A DNA stretch of 64,000 bases from Antedon mediterranea (lineage: Eukaryota; Echinodermata; Crinoidea; Comatulida; Antedonidae). The notes beneath the pieces are model-generated. The model saw only the letters and a program-made list of their open reading frames with translations, searched no databases and was not told the origin of the DNA. Below are positions 10,544 through 20,994 of the stretch, piece by piece. The first letter of the stretch is position 1. Each line of letters opens with the position of its first letter. The stretch spans positions 13,707,001 through 13,771,000 of the forward strand of contig NC_092674.1 of assembly GCF_964355755.1 (NCBI RefSeq), given 5' to 3'. Position numbers and translations under genes: made by a program.

Positions 10544-11649
10544 CTAGGACAATCCCCTACTTTATGTCCCTTCTCCTTACAATTAAAGCATAGGCCATTA
10601 ATCCATTCATTTGAAGGTTCTCTCTGTTGGAAATTTCTACCATAGTTATGGAATTTGCCTCCCCTTCCGCGATACCTACTGTATCCTTGCTGCCTAGCTC
10701 CAGGGTTATTCTGAGTCGTACCATTCTTAGGTTTACTATTTTCTTGGCCCTTATAATACGTAGGCTTATTTTCAGAATTTACGGCATTCCAATAGCCACG
10801 GCCACCTCTATTAGCTATATAATCATCGGCTATCATAGCCATATCATAGCTCTTATTTACTTGTTTATCTCTAAGATAAAGCCTCAGATCTTCAGGCATT
10901 TTATCAAGTGCCTGTTCCATTATAATCATTTCAATAATGCCTGCAGCATCATCTTCTTTTACATTAGCACATTTTATCCAACATTTTAAATAATGGGAGA
11001 GCTCATTCAGCCATTCCCTGATGGACATATCTTTAACTCTGTTTGAATTTCTAAATTTAAATCTGTAGGTCTCTGCGGACACATCATACTTTTCTAAGAT
11101 TGCCTTCTTTAAGGTATCATAATCTACACATTCTTTTACGGTTAAGGATGCATATGCTGTCCTAGCTTTACCAGACAGTTCAGGTGCTAACCTAGCGGAC
11201 CACGTATTCTTATCCCAACCTGTGGCTTCTGCCAAGTGTTCAAATGTTCTAAAATATATATCAATATCATCTGATTCCTTCAAAGTAGGAACATTTACCT
11301 TCATTTTATCTACTATATTTCTAGCATTACTGTAGCTAGACTTATTTTCTAATTCCATCATTTCCACTCTTTCTTGTGATTCAATTTTTCTTTGCTCTAT
11401 ATCTGCTTCTAATCTTAATTGGTCTTGTTGGTATTGTAATTCTAACTTTTTGTTTTCGGCCTCGGCCTCGAACTTCATTCGAAAATATTCGAGCATCATA
11501 TTTTTAGGCATACCGCCGGGTATTTCGGGCAAATCAATATCCCTAGCCATGTTATCATACATTTCATTGACTTGGTCAACCATATCTTCCCTAGTATCTT
11601 TGTCTGACATAGTCTTATCTATATTTTTACCCGATCTTAAAGTTGTCAT
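10537..11649 (-). CDS. Gag polyprotein
   Basis: 370 codons. A glutamate/lysine-rich predicted coiled coil spans about 60-105. A capsid-like region follows (DIDIYFRTFEHLAEATGW, LSGKARTAYASL, FRNSNRVKDMSIREWLNEL). The basic RGRGGKFHNYGR stretch leads to a C-terminal CCHC knuckle CFNCKEKGHKVGDC (C-x2-C-x4-H-x4-C) that binds RNA. The reading frame is intact and the stop overlaps the start of pol. It packages the element RNA into particles in the cytoplasm. Confidence 0.93.
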   Translation of the reverse strand: MTTLRSGKNIDKTMSDKDTREDMVDQVNEMYDNMARDIDLPEIPGGMPKNMMLEYFRMKFEAEAENKKLELQYQQDQLRLEADIEQRKIESQERVEMMELENKSSYSNARNIVDKMKVNVPTLKESDDIDIYFRTFEHLAEATGWDKNTWSARLAPELSGKARTAYASLTVKECVDYDTLKKAILEKYDVSAETYRFKFRNSNRVKDMSIREWLNELSHYLKCWIKCANVKEDDAAGIIEMIIMEQALDKMPEDLRLYLRDKQVNKSYDMAMIADDYIANRGGRGYWNAVNSENKPTYYKGQENSKPKNGTTQNNPGARQQGYSRYRGRGGKFHNYGRNFQQREPSNEWINGLCFNCKEKGHKVGDCPRW

Positions 11650-12802
11650 GCTAATAACAATTTTACTAATGAAATATGAAACTTATGTATACAAAATATG
11701 TTATAAAAGTATTTGTATTACCTTGATTCCATTCAGATATGTAAAAATATGAAATCCACATAAATTTTTAAATGCAATACAATCTAAGACATTAATTTAC
11801 TTCAAATTCACAAACAACGTTCCAAGTTCGCTCCGTACAAAAATTTACTTTCGAAATACAAAATAGTTTACAAAGTCAGCTTTGCAAATCTTCTCCAAAT
11901 TTACTGGGCTTCCTTCTGTTACTTCAGTCTTCTTCCTTCAGACCTCGGTGAATATATACAGTATCTCCGATGAATATCCAGCAGTCTTGAGCTCAACAAT
12001 ACTTCTTCTTCGTTGTAATATCCAAACAACGCACGTTATAAAAACTGTCAGGAATCCAGATCTTCGTAACCATTTAACTTTTTGGTTACTGATTTAACAG
12101 GCCCGTAGAGTAGGCACTGTCACTTCTTCTTCTTCTTCTTCTTGATACTTAAAGACCCCTTCCCTGCAATTTTGGACGTTTTTTGGAAAATAATACATAT
12201 ATATCACTTTAAAAACATTAAACCATGTCATTTCTTGTCTTAAATGTACGTTTTATGGTAAATTATGATAAAAAGTGAGAAACAATGCACTACCTAAGTA
12301 GCTCGCGGCGATCGACCTCTCGTGGACGGTCTTAGGCCTAGCCTAGCTAGGCTTAGTTTTTTAGGCCTAGCTGGTAAACATCGGTAACGTACGAACATCG
12401 TACGCGAGCTATATACCTAGCCTGACGTTGTATAGTTGCTGCATTAATTGTCTTTCTATTTTTGCCAGACTCCGTTGATACAAATTGGGGAAAACCCGGT
12501 ATTTTCGCTGAAAAGTTAGGAGTCTTCCATTTGTTTTGGCCTCACGATCGATCGAAAAGTGGGCGAATTACAGGTGAAAAACAAATATATCAATCCGCGC
12601 GCAATGCATTTTGGGATTTATAGCGGGCCGCTATAATTATTAGAATCGACTTATTTTTCACATTTTTAACCATTTAAAGACGAAAAAAGTTATCGCAATA
12701 GGACCATATAGTATTATTTTTACATTAAATATAGTTTGTGATCTTAAATTAGATCTAAAAAACGTAGGGAATGGGGCTTTAAATCATGTAAACAAAAATT
12801 TT
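11650..12802 (-). other. Retrotransposon 5' leader
   Basis: About 1.15 kb between the primer-binding site and gag, with no element ORF. It includes a (CTT)n tract at about 12124-12143. In the plus direction it is AT-rich with an AGGCCTA cluster near 12330-12375. Probably the packaging and translation leader. Confidence 0.6.
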
Positions 12803-12816
12803 CACCGCTGCCACCA
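12803..12816 (-). promoter_or_regulatory. Primer-binding site (tRNA-Leu type)
   Basis: The minus strand reads TGGTGGCAGCGGTG immediately after the 5' LTR. Its complement CACCGCTGCCACCA equals the 3' end, including CCA, of animal leucine tRNAs such as tRNA-Leu(AAG) as I know them. There is no gap between LTR and PBS. Confidence 0.8.
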
Positions 12817-13069
12817 TGTAGTGAATTTAATCTTAGTTGGTTCCGAGCTTTCTCAGGCGTATATATTTCCACGCGATGTACACTGCTGTCACTGAATGAT
12901 AACTCATACAAAAAGTATATTTAACTCAACTAGAACTTTTATTCCTTGTAACTCGATTAATACATCTTTCTACCACTATCAGTCAAGCCTTATTTTCTTT
13001 ATCATCTTTCCGTTTATCTACTCTGATCTTATTCTCTCTTTTCCTTAATATCTATTACATTCCACTTTT
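12817..13069 (-). repeat. 5' LTR, internal-side piece
   Basis: Matches 6533-6789 of the 3' LTR. It is interrupted after CCACTTTT by the LINE, and the LTR resumes at 16048. Confidence 0.93.
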
Positions 13070-13070
13070 T

Positions 13071-14039
13071 AGAATTAATGAAGATGACGTCACGAATAAT
13101 TATGGCATAGATCTTCTCAATTTTTGTAAAGAAACGAATTTAAGAATTGCTAATGGTAGAATTAACCCAATGTATAGTAAAAGCTACACTTTCATAGGAC
13201 AACAAGGTAAAAGCGTAGTCGATTATATATTGACAAAAGCTGATAACTTCAGGTACATAGCAGATTTGAAAGTAGAAAATAGAATAGAATCTGATCATAT
13301 GCCAATTACGTTTCAATTAGGCCTACTAACTAAAGATAATATAAAAATAAAAAAATTTAATATTGAAAATTGTCCTAATCCTAAACAAACTAAATTCAAT
13401 TGGTCAGAAACATATACTGAAACATTTAAATTAAGATTACAGCATAATAAAATCGATGAACTTAAAAATGAAATAACTAACTTGATTAATGATAACCTAA
13501 TTGATGAAGCTGTTTCAACTGTAGGTAGATTGTATGAATATGCATGTAAAGGAATTATCCATAGGAATTCCAACAATAAAACAACTAAAGCTAAAGACAC
13601 ATGGTATGACAATCAATGTCTTACACTTAAAAACAAAGTTCGAAGAAATTTAAATAGATTCCGACACAATCGTACACAAACATTGCTTAATGCATACCTG
13701 GAAATAAAAAAAGAATATAAAACATTAATAAAAAATAAGAAATACAGCTATATTAAAAGATCACGTACAGAATTGATTAGATCATTAGGAGAAAAAAACT
13801 CCAAATCATTCTGGATTAAACTAAAACAAACAAAACCAAATTTTCCAAGTAACATATGTATTAATACATGGCGCACTCATTTCGAATCCTTATTTCATAT
13901 TGATGAAAATAGAGGTAATCAAAATGTAGAAAGTATCATTAATGATGAACCTGCTGTAAATGAAAACGAACCTAACCTAAATAATGACATTACAGTAGAT
14001 GAGGTAATTCATGCCATTAAATGCCAAAAAAACAGGTAA
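13071..14039 (+). pseudogene. LINE endonuclease C-terminus and RT-linker
   Basis: The frame is open from the truncation point. YGIDLLNFCKETNLRIANGR and GKSVVDYILTKADN followed by ESDHMPITF are the last endonuclease blocks, with catalytic SDH. A basic linker (WYDNQCLTLKNKVRRNLNRF, FWIKLKQTKPNFPS) leads toward RT. A one-base change in an A7 run near 14027 shifts the frame just before the KTGKSPGIDG motif, so the downstream RT is read from the overlapping frame at 14011. Confidence 0.88.
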
Positions 14040-16038
14040 ATCACCTGGAATCGATGGATTATTACCAGAACTTTTTATACACTCACCTCAAAATCTAATC
14101 AATCTAATAACAAAATTATATAATATAATTTATAATACAGGACAGTTTCCACAGCAATGGGCAACCAGCCTTATTGTCCCAATATTTAAAAAAGGTGACA
14201 AAGAACAACCAGAGAATTATAGAGGAATATCACTTATTCCCGTTTTTGCTAAAATTTTCCTACATATTATCAATAAAAGATTACAATTTTGGGCAGAAGA
14301 TAAATTAACATTCTACATCAGGAACAAGCCGGTTTTAGAAAGGGGTTCAGAACATCGGATAATGTATTTATTCTTAACACAATCATTAATAAATACCTAG
14401 GAAAAAAACGTGGGAAAGTATATGTTGCTTTCATTGATTTTAAACGAGCTATTGACTCCGTAGGACATCAATATCTTCACATAAAACTAAAAAATTCAGG
14501 AGTAAAAGGAAAAATGTTAAACGTTATTAATTCAATGTACAATAAGTTATCAGCACATGTTAAGGTCGACGGCAACATTAGTAATTCTTTCAAATGTCTA
14601 ATAGGTATACAACAGGGTTCGCCACTCTCGTCCTTTTTATTTAATGTTTTTATTAATGATTTTTTAGTGAAACATTAAATGAGGAAGGCGACGAGCATAG
14701 AATCCAAATAGGAAATCTAAAAATTAATCATTTACTCTATGCAGATGACCTTATGTTATTTGGTGATACCGTTTATGGTCTACAATATTATTTAAACAAG
14801 TTATCTACCTATTGTACAAGATGGGATGTAACTGTCAATGTTAACAAGAGTAATATTATGGTGTTTAAGAATGGTGGTAATCTTAACAAATTTGAAAAAT
14901 GGAATTACAATGGAAATACAGTTGACATTGTCAAATCCTCTAAATATTTAGGAGTTGTTTTCAACTCAAATGGTAATTGGAATAAAGCCAAAGAATACAA
15001 TTGTCAACAAGCTAATAAGGCTTTGTTCGCATTAAAAGGATTGACCCATAGACGTTTTGGTAACCTCCAAGTTAATATATGGAACCATATATTTGATGTT
15101 AAGATTATGCCAATCTTACTTTATGGTAGCGAAATATGGGGTTTAAATGATATATCAGTATTAGAGAAAGTTCATCTAAGATTCTGTAAATACATTCTAG
15201 GAATAGGTAATTCTGCACCAAGTGTTGCAGTGAGAGGAGAATGTGGAAGATTCACTATCCAAATTCAAATATCATTAATATAATTCGTTATTGGCTTAGA
15301 GTAATCCAAATGGATAATGACAAATTTATTAAACAATGTTATGATTTTCAATATAGAAAAGCTCAAAGAAATGAGCAATGTTGGGCCAATGACGTAAAAC
15401 AAATACTATGCATAAATGGATTTGGTAACATATGGTACTCACAACAGGTTAATAATATATATACTTTTATTTCAAATTTTAAACAAAGGCTTACAGACAT
15501 TGAAAGACAGAAATTCTACGAAGATACTAGGCTACACTCTAAGCTCCAATATTACAAGCACGTTAAATATAAGTTTGGAATTGAAGAATATCTAACAAAA
15601 GTAACAAATTACAAACATAGACAAATTATGACTAAGATACGACTAGGAATTTTAGAATTAGAAATTGAAAAAGGAAGATGGAATTGTTTAAATAGAAATG
15701 AAAGATTATGCAAATTATGTGCTTTACAATCAATTGAAGATGAATATCATTTCACTTTAGTTTGTCCATTTTATTCAGATATTAGAACTAAATATATGTT
15801 TTCCTTTTATACAAACAACCCAACTAAATTAAAATATATTTATCTTATGTCTGCCACAAATACTGATCTTATTGTTAAACTTGGAAAATATTTATTTTTT
15901 TCATTTAAACGTAGAACAGAATTTTTAAACGCACTCAACTGGTATTTATTTAATATTGTATTACATTGTATATTATTTGGGCCAAAGGCCATATATAATA
16001 AATGTTTCTTGAATCTCCAAGAAAGAATGAATGAATGA
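14011..16038 (+). pseudogene. LINE reverse transcriptase and C-terminal domain
   Basis: Frames 14011-14400, about 14320-14690, 14740-15283 and 15241-16038 in turn carry KTGKSPGIDGLLPELF, VPIFKKGDKEQPENYRGISL, AGFRKGFRTSDNVF, VAFIDFKRAIDS (motif A, with I in place of the usual F), IGIQQGSPLSSFLFN (motif B), LLYADDLMLF (motif C) and KSSKYLGVVFN. The last frame ends in a C-x2-C...H...C motif (LCKLCALQSIEDEYHFTLVC) found in many LINE C-termini. At least three indels (near 14315, 14680 and 15260) separate the frames, so the copy is inactive. Confidence 0.88.
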
Positions 16039-16047
16039 AAGAATGAA

Positions 16048-16199
16048 TTTATACTGGACATGCAAAGTTTAGGCTTCAGAGGAGGATAACATTTTCTCTC
16101 CAAAATGTATACGATTTTGATTGGCTAATAATATAAGGCGGACCTGGTCTAAAGCATCCTTCTCTAAACACAGAGAATCACAACATCAATAATATGACA
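16048..16199 (-). repeat. 5' LTR, outer piece
   Basis: Resumes at TATACTGGACATGCAAAG and matches 6788-6938 to the terminal ATATGACA. With 12817-13069 it makes a full-length LTR. Confidence 0.93.
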
Positions 16200-16204
16200 C
16201 CAAG
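16200..16204. repeat. Target-site duplication CCAAG (right)
   Basis: An exact copy of 6528-6532, directly abutting the 5' LTR. Confidence 0.9.
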
Positions 16205-16284
16205 TAAAAAATATCCACATAAATAATCTAGTTCCTAAAAATATCAATTAAATCTATATAAACGAAAAATGCATCGCATCCCGC

Positions 16285-16437
16285 CCGATCCATACAAAAT
16301 AGCGCGACCGATTTCAAACGCGACCGATATAATCAAAAGTATAGCACTAGCGGCGCGCCATACAAAATACCGGAAGTTGATTTTATCGCGACCGATTTCA
16401 AACGCGACCGATTTCAAGCGCGACCGATTTCATCTGA
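16285..16437. repeat. Short degenerate repeat of CGCGACCGATTTCAAA
   Basis: At least five copies of GCGACCGAT, most followed by TTCA, in two clusters (16302-16330 and 16386-16430) around a GC-rich spacer. An AGGCCTA cluster follows. There is no gene in 16205-16480. Confidence 0.7.
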
Positions 16438-16481
16438 CACCAGGCCTACTAGCCTAGGCTAGGCCTACCTTTTTTTTTTTG

Positions 16482-16548
16482 GTGAATGATGAAAGGTTAA
16501 ATATCAACTCGGCGTTGCCTCGTTGATATAATAACCTTTCATCATTCA
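16482..16548. other. Long near-perfect hairpin
   Basis: The left arm GTGAATGATGAAAGGTTA plus ATATCAAC pairs with the right arm GTTGATAT plus TAACCTTTCATCATTCAC, leaving a 13-base loop TCGGCGTTGCCTC. The stem is about 27 bp with a one-base bulge. It could be a minimal fold-back element or an RNA hairpin; nothing here separates the two. Confidence 0.75.
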
Positions 16549-17034
16549 CTTCATGCCATTATTTGTACCATTACACGAATATAAAACATTCATTATTTTG
16601 TATAATATTGCATTTTGTGTGTCTGTCGACGCCTTGAAAATAGCGCGATGTGTTTAAATCCATATCACATAATAACTCCATTCGCGAAAGCATGTGAGTT
16701 TGTTCATACTAGATAGAGTCATGTTTTTACATGTAACATAACGATTAAAATCGAAATCTTTTTATAGAATCTGTAAATTCAATGTGTTATCATCGATTTT
16801 TGTATGATTTTGGTCGGATTTTGTGTAGGCCTACACTACCATTTCGTAGGGTCTTCGCTGTCGAGGTCTTCGCTTTTGACACACCCACCATTGTTGTCAT
16901 GTGATAAGCCCAACATCTGAAAACCAACCAATATAGGCCAGGCTTGGCTAAAATCTGAGCCTTGCTTTTTGCATGGACTTTGTTTAAATACCAAATTATC
17001 TTGCCCATTTGATGTTTTTTTATAATTTTTTCAG
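16549..17034. other. No gene recognised; 3' end of an integrin intron
   Basis: AT-rich DNA ending in the acceptor tract TATAATTTTTTCAG. I found no exon for the beta-I domain sequence that should precede 17035 (the DLSxS metal-site exon); it is either outside the window or lost. Confidence 0.6.
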
Positions 17035-17121
17035 AGAACACTTAAAGATCAAACCTTTTCGATGAGTCTTGATAGACCCGAGGGTGGACTTGATGCCCGT
17101 TTACAAGCTACGGTCTGCAGG
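17035..17121 (+). CDS. Integrin beta exon: beta-I domain, SLDRPEGGLDA segment
   Basis: 29 codons between TTTTTTCAG and GTATCTAAT, phase 0 at both ends. The peptide includes FSMSLDRPEGGLDARLQATV, equivalent to the conserved N-L-D-x-P-E-G-G-x-D-A segment of integrin beta subunits, which contributes the beta-I domain's metal-binding and ligand-specificity loops. Integrin beta is the plasma-membrane partner of an alpha subunit in matrix adhesion. The exon is intact. The gene begins upstream of anything recognised here, so the fragment cannot be assigned to a beta class. Confidence 0.88.
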
Positions 17122-17574
17122 GTATCTAATTTTACCTATTTACTTGTGACTCACATTTGGGATGTATGCTAAATTAACCTGCATATATTGATGGATCAAA
17201 AGTAGTTTTATTATTTTATGTTTACATTGATTTAACTATCAATCAAAGGATGTTTCAATACTATTAATTTAATTTTAATGTAGGCCTACATTAATTGATA
17301 ATTAATAGTGCTAGTGGGCCTGTACTCGTACTGTTTACAATGTTTGTTTGATTTGTGTTTAATTTAACTTTTTCTTTTGACTAAGTTTTATAATATAAGT
17401 TAAAAAACATTTTTTTTCTCAGAGAAGTGATTAACTTTATTTAATTAGAACTACAAAATTGCCTATTTTCATGTTTTTTTTTTTTCATCTTTAAAACAGG
17501 AATTCAAAATGAAACACAGCCAAGAGAAGGCCTTCCACACTTTTAATGATCATTTGATGTAATTGATTTTTTAG

Positions 17575-17661
17575 GAGCAAATAGGTTTGCGTAATTATTC
17601 AAGACGTCATTTTATTATTTATATGAGTGATGCAGGATTTCACTTCGCACTTCATGGCAAG
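17575..17661 (+). CDS. Integrin beta exon: beta-I domain, SDAGFHFA strand
   Basis: 29 codons between TGATTTTTTAG and GTTTGTAG, phase 0 in and out. RNYSRRHFIIYMSDAGFHFA corresponds to the R-N-V-T-R-L-L-V-F-S-T-D-A-G-F-H-F-A strand in vertebrate integrin beta, which ends at the D-G-K/H-G-K turn. It directly follows the previous exon in protein order, with no residues missing, which supports both splice assignments. The frame is intact. Confidence 0.9.
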
Positions 17662-17689
17662 GTTTGTAGAAAAAAAATGTATAAGATAT

Positions 17690-18085
17690 CAGGGGTAGCT
17701 GGCTCATTTGAGGGGTAACTGTATCATTGGAGAGATAGCTGGCTCATTTGAGGGGGAGCTGGCTCATTTGAGGGGTACTGTAAACTGTATCATTTGAGGG
17801 TTAGCTGTATTACTTGAGGGGTAGCTGGCTCATTTGAGGGGTAGCTGTATCATATGAATTTTTCTGGATTATTTGAGGGGTAACTGTACCATTTGAGGGG
17901 TAACTGTATCATTTGAGGTTTGCTGGATTATTTGAGGGGTAACTGTACCATTTGAAGGGTAGCTGTATCATTTGAGGTTTGCTGGATTATTTGAGGGGTA
18001 ACTGTACCATTTGAAGGGTAGCTGTATCATTTGAGGTTTGCTGGATTATTTGAGTGGTAGCTGACGCATTTGAAGGGTAGCTGGC
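17690..18085 (+). repeat. Intronic minisatellite, GGGGTAGCTGGCTCATTTGA-type
   Basis: About 17-19 degenerate copies of a ~20-21-base unit, with variants GGTAACTGTATCATTTGAG and GGTTTGCTGGATTATTTGAG. A longer three-unit block is itself repeated between about 17895 and 18050. It lies wholly within an intron of the integrin gene. Confidence 0.9.
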
Positions 18086-18197
18086 TAAAATATTTAGTCA
18101 TAATTTAATTATTGTAAATAATTCACTCACATTATGAGTGAGTTCAAAAGTGGAAGAAAAAAAAATTGCAACCAAATGTTTTTAATTTTTCTTTTAG

Positions 18198-18272
18198 GTT
18201 GGCGGGCTGACTTTACCAAACGAGGGTGAATGTCATTTAGATGATCAAGGATATTATAGGCCTACTCATTCT
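18198..18272 (+). CDS. Integrin beta exon: beta-I domain, GGLTLPNEGECHL
   Basis: 25 codons between TTTTTCTTTTAG and GTAAAAAATG, phase 0. VGGLTLPNEGECHLDDQGYY matches the L-G-G-I-V-x-P-N-D-G-x-C-H-L motif after the F-H-F-A strand in integrin beta subunits. It is in order with the preceding exon and intact. Confidence 0.92.
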
Positions 18273-18379
18273 GTAAAAAATGTAACTAATTTTCTGATTT
18301 ACTTTTCTGATTTCATTTTTCATTGTTGTGTTACTTATGTAAATACGGACAATAATCCAAATAGGCCTACGAGATTGAA

Positions 18380-18960
18380 TTGAAATCATATAAAAAACAC
18401 AATTAATTAAATTACAATAATAATAATACGGTCAACCCTACCAACTGAACTCTCTGAAAACTGAAAACTTTCCCAAAGGCAGACGTTTCTTGAATTATAA
18501 ATTAATTTTTACCATTAAAAACAAAAGATTTCTGATATTGGGAGAGTTGACTGTATTATCTATTAAAAATCCACATAATTCTATCAGAGGGGAAACAAGA
18601 CAAAATGGCGCAGGCACTATCTGAACCCACGCTTTCTCAAATTCCTTGTTATGCATTCCACTCCCTCTCTCCTATTATGCTAAAAAGAGGTAAATTCAAA
18701 GTATGATTAATATACATATTTACTTTGTTTATTTTCAGGATTTTCTATCTTTAGGACAGCTTCATGAGAAATTATTAGAAAGAAATGTAATTCCAATTTT
18801 TGCAGTAGCAAAATCAAAACAGCGTGACCACCAAGCCACAGCTCCACTCCCTCTCTCCTATTATGCTAAAAAAAGGATCAATACAAAGTATGATTGATAT
18901 ACATTTTACATTTACTTTGTTTATTTTCAGGATTTTTCTATTAGAGGATTTTATTTGATT
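18380..18960 (+). repeat. First copy of a locally duplicated integrin intron-exon segment
   Basis: 18380-18824 aligns with 19600-19630 plus 23885-24325: shared ACAATTAATTAAATTACAAT, CAACTGAACTCTCT, CAGACGTTTCTTGAATT, ATCCACATAATTCTATCAGA, GGAAACAAGACAAAATGGCG. After 18825 it re-enters its own upstream intron (ACTCCCTCTCTCCTATTATG is at 18660 and again near 18846), so a smaller duplication is superimposed. Confidence 0.8.
18739..18839 (+). pseudogene. Integrin beta exon duplicate, 3' end lost
   Basis: Begins after TTATTTTCAG in phase 0: DFLSLGQLHEKLLERNVIPI then FAVAKSKQR, corresponding to Y-P-S-I-x-x-L-x-x-K-L-x-E-N-N-I-x-x-I-F-A-V of integrin beta. The frame is open, but the normal exon end (GGDPALYQ-like codons and donor GTATTG seen at 24346) is replaced by intron-derived sequence, so there is no usable donor. 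It differs from the 24240 copy by CTA for CCA in the second turn. Confidence 0.8.
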
Positions 18961-19630
18961 ATAACTATTACCATATTAAAACTTAAACATTAAACGTATC
19001 CCTCGAATAAGCACCTACCTCAATGAAATCCGCCCCCACCTCTGCCCCAAAAGGCCAACCCATTCTTTTAAAAATGTACACTTTTAAAATAAAAACGTAA
19101 AAGACTTTTTGTTAATGCCAAAACTGTCTTTATTATTTTGTGTTTGTCGCCCTCTAATTGGAAAAGGTTGTCAATGTCAAAGGAAAATTAATATGGCTGC
19201 GCCCATGCAAGCATGTTGAGATGTTGGCTAAACTAGTTATTTGCAGTATAAAACAATCACATAGAAGCTATTAAACATTAATGAATATGCAATGTAGTTG
19301 TCCATATCAGGGACATTCAACTGTACGGTAAATATCTGTACCCCTTTGATTGAGTTTACATGTTACAGTTTTATTTGATATGTTTGTGTTTATAAATTAT
19401 GCCTAGGGCCTAGGCTATAGGCTAGGCCTAGTCTAGTAGTAGGCCTACTAGAGAGAGGTAGGCCTAGCTAGCCCTTGGTCTAGCCTAGTTCTGGTCTAGC
19501 CTAGGCTTAGCCCATTTATCTTACGTATGATTACTATTGCAGTTAATCGTTGAAGATCATATCAGGTCAACGCATAAATTAACAGTAACCAAATAAAATA
19601 ATAAAAACACAATTAATTAAATTACAATAA
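18961..19630. other. No gene; AGGCCTA cluster
   Basis: AT-rich intronic sequence with a dense AGGCCTA/CTAGCC cluster at about 19395-19510. The last ~30 bases (ACAATTAATTAAATTACAAT) belong to the second copy of the local duplication, interrupted here by a Helitron. Confidence 0.6.
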
Positions 19631-20913
19631 CTAGATGGTTCGCTCGCGTACCATCTAGGTCGTTCCCACAGATGGTTCTCGAATATACAGTAATTTCAGC
19701 GTAACAAAACTGGCGATTTCAAATGTACTATAATACATTGTCGTTTACAGAAACGAATAAATAGACACAATGATTTATGTAGTCAACTAAAATTAGCACC
19801 CTGGGAATTACTTCCGAAGGAGAAACTTATCACAAAATGAGTTCAAATTTTTGATTTGGACTCATTTAAAGAAACCCAATTTGTGTTTTGTATAGGGTTG
19901 AGGGATGGGAAAGTGGATAGGTACAAAGAGGAACAATTTTTAAATATATTCTTTATCCACTCAGTAACGAAATATTGTGTTCATGTTTTATAAACCTATA
20001 CATTATATACCTCTAAATACAGTAAAACATTTGCGATTTAATACTTTGTTAAAACTGTCACTGTCATAATCGATTGAAATATTAAAGTATATGTCACGAT
20101 ACACCACTACGACGTTTATATTTTTGGTAATTATTAATTAATACAAACGTTGAGAAGGAACTGTCAGTATAAAGTTTATTTGTATATAATAATGTGTTTA
20201 TACAGTATATCTAACAGTAGAGCCTATCCACAATGTCAGTAATACAGTTTATTATTATCTAACAGGACGAACATTCACAGTAAGAAATGTTCAATTCAAA
20301 TGAGGACCAAAAATAGTTAATAGGTATTTACAGTATTGTCAAAGTATTGCAAGTTTATTCTCAAAGGGCCCATATATTTACCTACCGTATGTGTTAAACC
20401 AAGGGCTCATAAATTTACCGACTTGTGTTAAACCAAACTCTGGCAGACTGAGAGATTGGGATGTTCCATTCATCGCAAATCAATACATTTTTATAATCGT
20501 ATATTAAATCTATCAAAATAGTATTTTTTTAAGAAAATCGGCCTGTCTTCAACATTATGATGGTGTACTGTTCAACCGGTTTTCAGCTATTAAAAACAAT
20601 TATCGTAGGAGGAGATAGGAAAATGCGAAGCCTCCTCGCATTTTTGTGGCGGGTATTTTTCAAGATGGACATCCATTAGACAGTGTATACCACGATCGGA
20701 AAACACCCCTTTTTGGGGCAAATCGTTGAACCTATATTCATTTTAATCGTCAATAACTAATTATCTAACTTAATTTAATTAGTAAACAGGGTTACATCAG
20801 GTGGTTAAAATCAGTACCGAAAGTACGAACCAACTTTACATACCATCGAGTAAAAATTCTAGAAGTAAGGCGCGATTTACCTAATTTTGCCCTTACGTAA
20901 ATTTATATATAGA
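19631..20913 (-). mobile_element. Non-autonomous Helitron, family 1, copy A
   Basis: Minus-strand orientation. The 5' end reads TCTATATATAAATTTACG (TC start) and the 3' end CCATCTAG (CTRR) after a GC-rich palindrome. The insertion lies between A and T, without target duplication. The reduced terminal palindrome GGTTCGCTCGCGTACC distinguishes it from copies at 31863 and 46012. The interior is about 1.28 kb with no Rep/helicase. A fold-back AAATGCGAAGCCTCCTCGCATTT lies near 20620-20645. Confidence 0.75.
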
Positions 20914-20994
20914 TATTAACGCCGTGGCTAAAGATATGGTAACGTATCCTAACTTCCGTTTACTAAAGGTACGGTAAAATTGCATTGCGTCATA

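Larger units (their letters stand above)
13070..16047 (+). mobile_element. 5'-truncated LINE nested in the 5' LTR
   Basis: A non-LTR element of about 2.98 kb inserted in the LTR word CACTTTTATACT. It starts inside the endonuclease domain and ends with a (GAAT)n-type tail ATGAATGAATGAAAGAATG, the usual outcome of target-primed reverse transcription. The target duplication is at most TTT. It postdates the LTR element. Endonuclease, RT and a C-terminal cysteine motif are recognisable, with a few frameshifts. Clade is uncertain (CR1/L2/jockey-like). Confidence 0.9.
6533..16199 (-). mobile_element. Complete Gmr1-like Ty3/gypsy LTR retrotransposon
   Basis: Both LTRs (TG...CA, about 405 bp), polypurine tract, primer-binding site, gag and pol are present in minus orientation, flanked by CCAAG duplications. 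Pol order is protease, integrase, RT, RNase H. This copia-like order in a gypsy-type element is the hallmark of the deuterostome Gmr1 group. Without the LINE nested in the 5' LTR the element is about 6.7 kb. By eye the LTRs differ at about ten positions plus small indels, so insertion was not very recent. At least one pol frameshift (near 9035) argues against autonomy of this copy. Confidence 0.93.

Noticed and set aside
17690-18085. CRISPR-like array
   Set aside because: Units are contiguous and degenerate with no unique spacers, inside an intron of an animal gene: a minisatellite.
20914-20921. Exact 8-bp hAT-type duplication GATATTAA for the TIR element
   Set aside because: The GA on the left belongs to the Helitron end; only TATTAA is independent, so the 8-bp claim is not secure.
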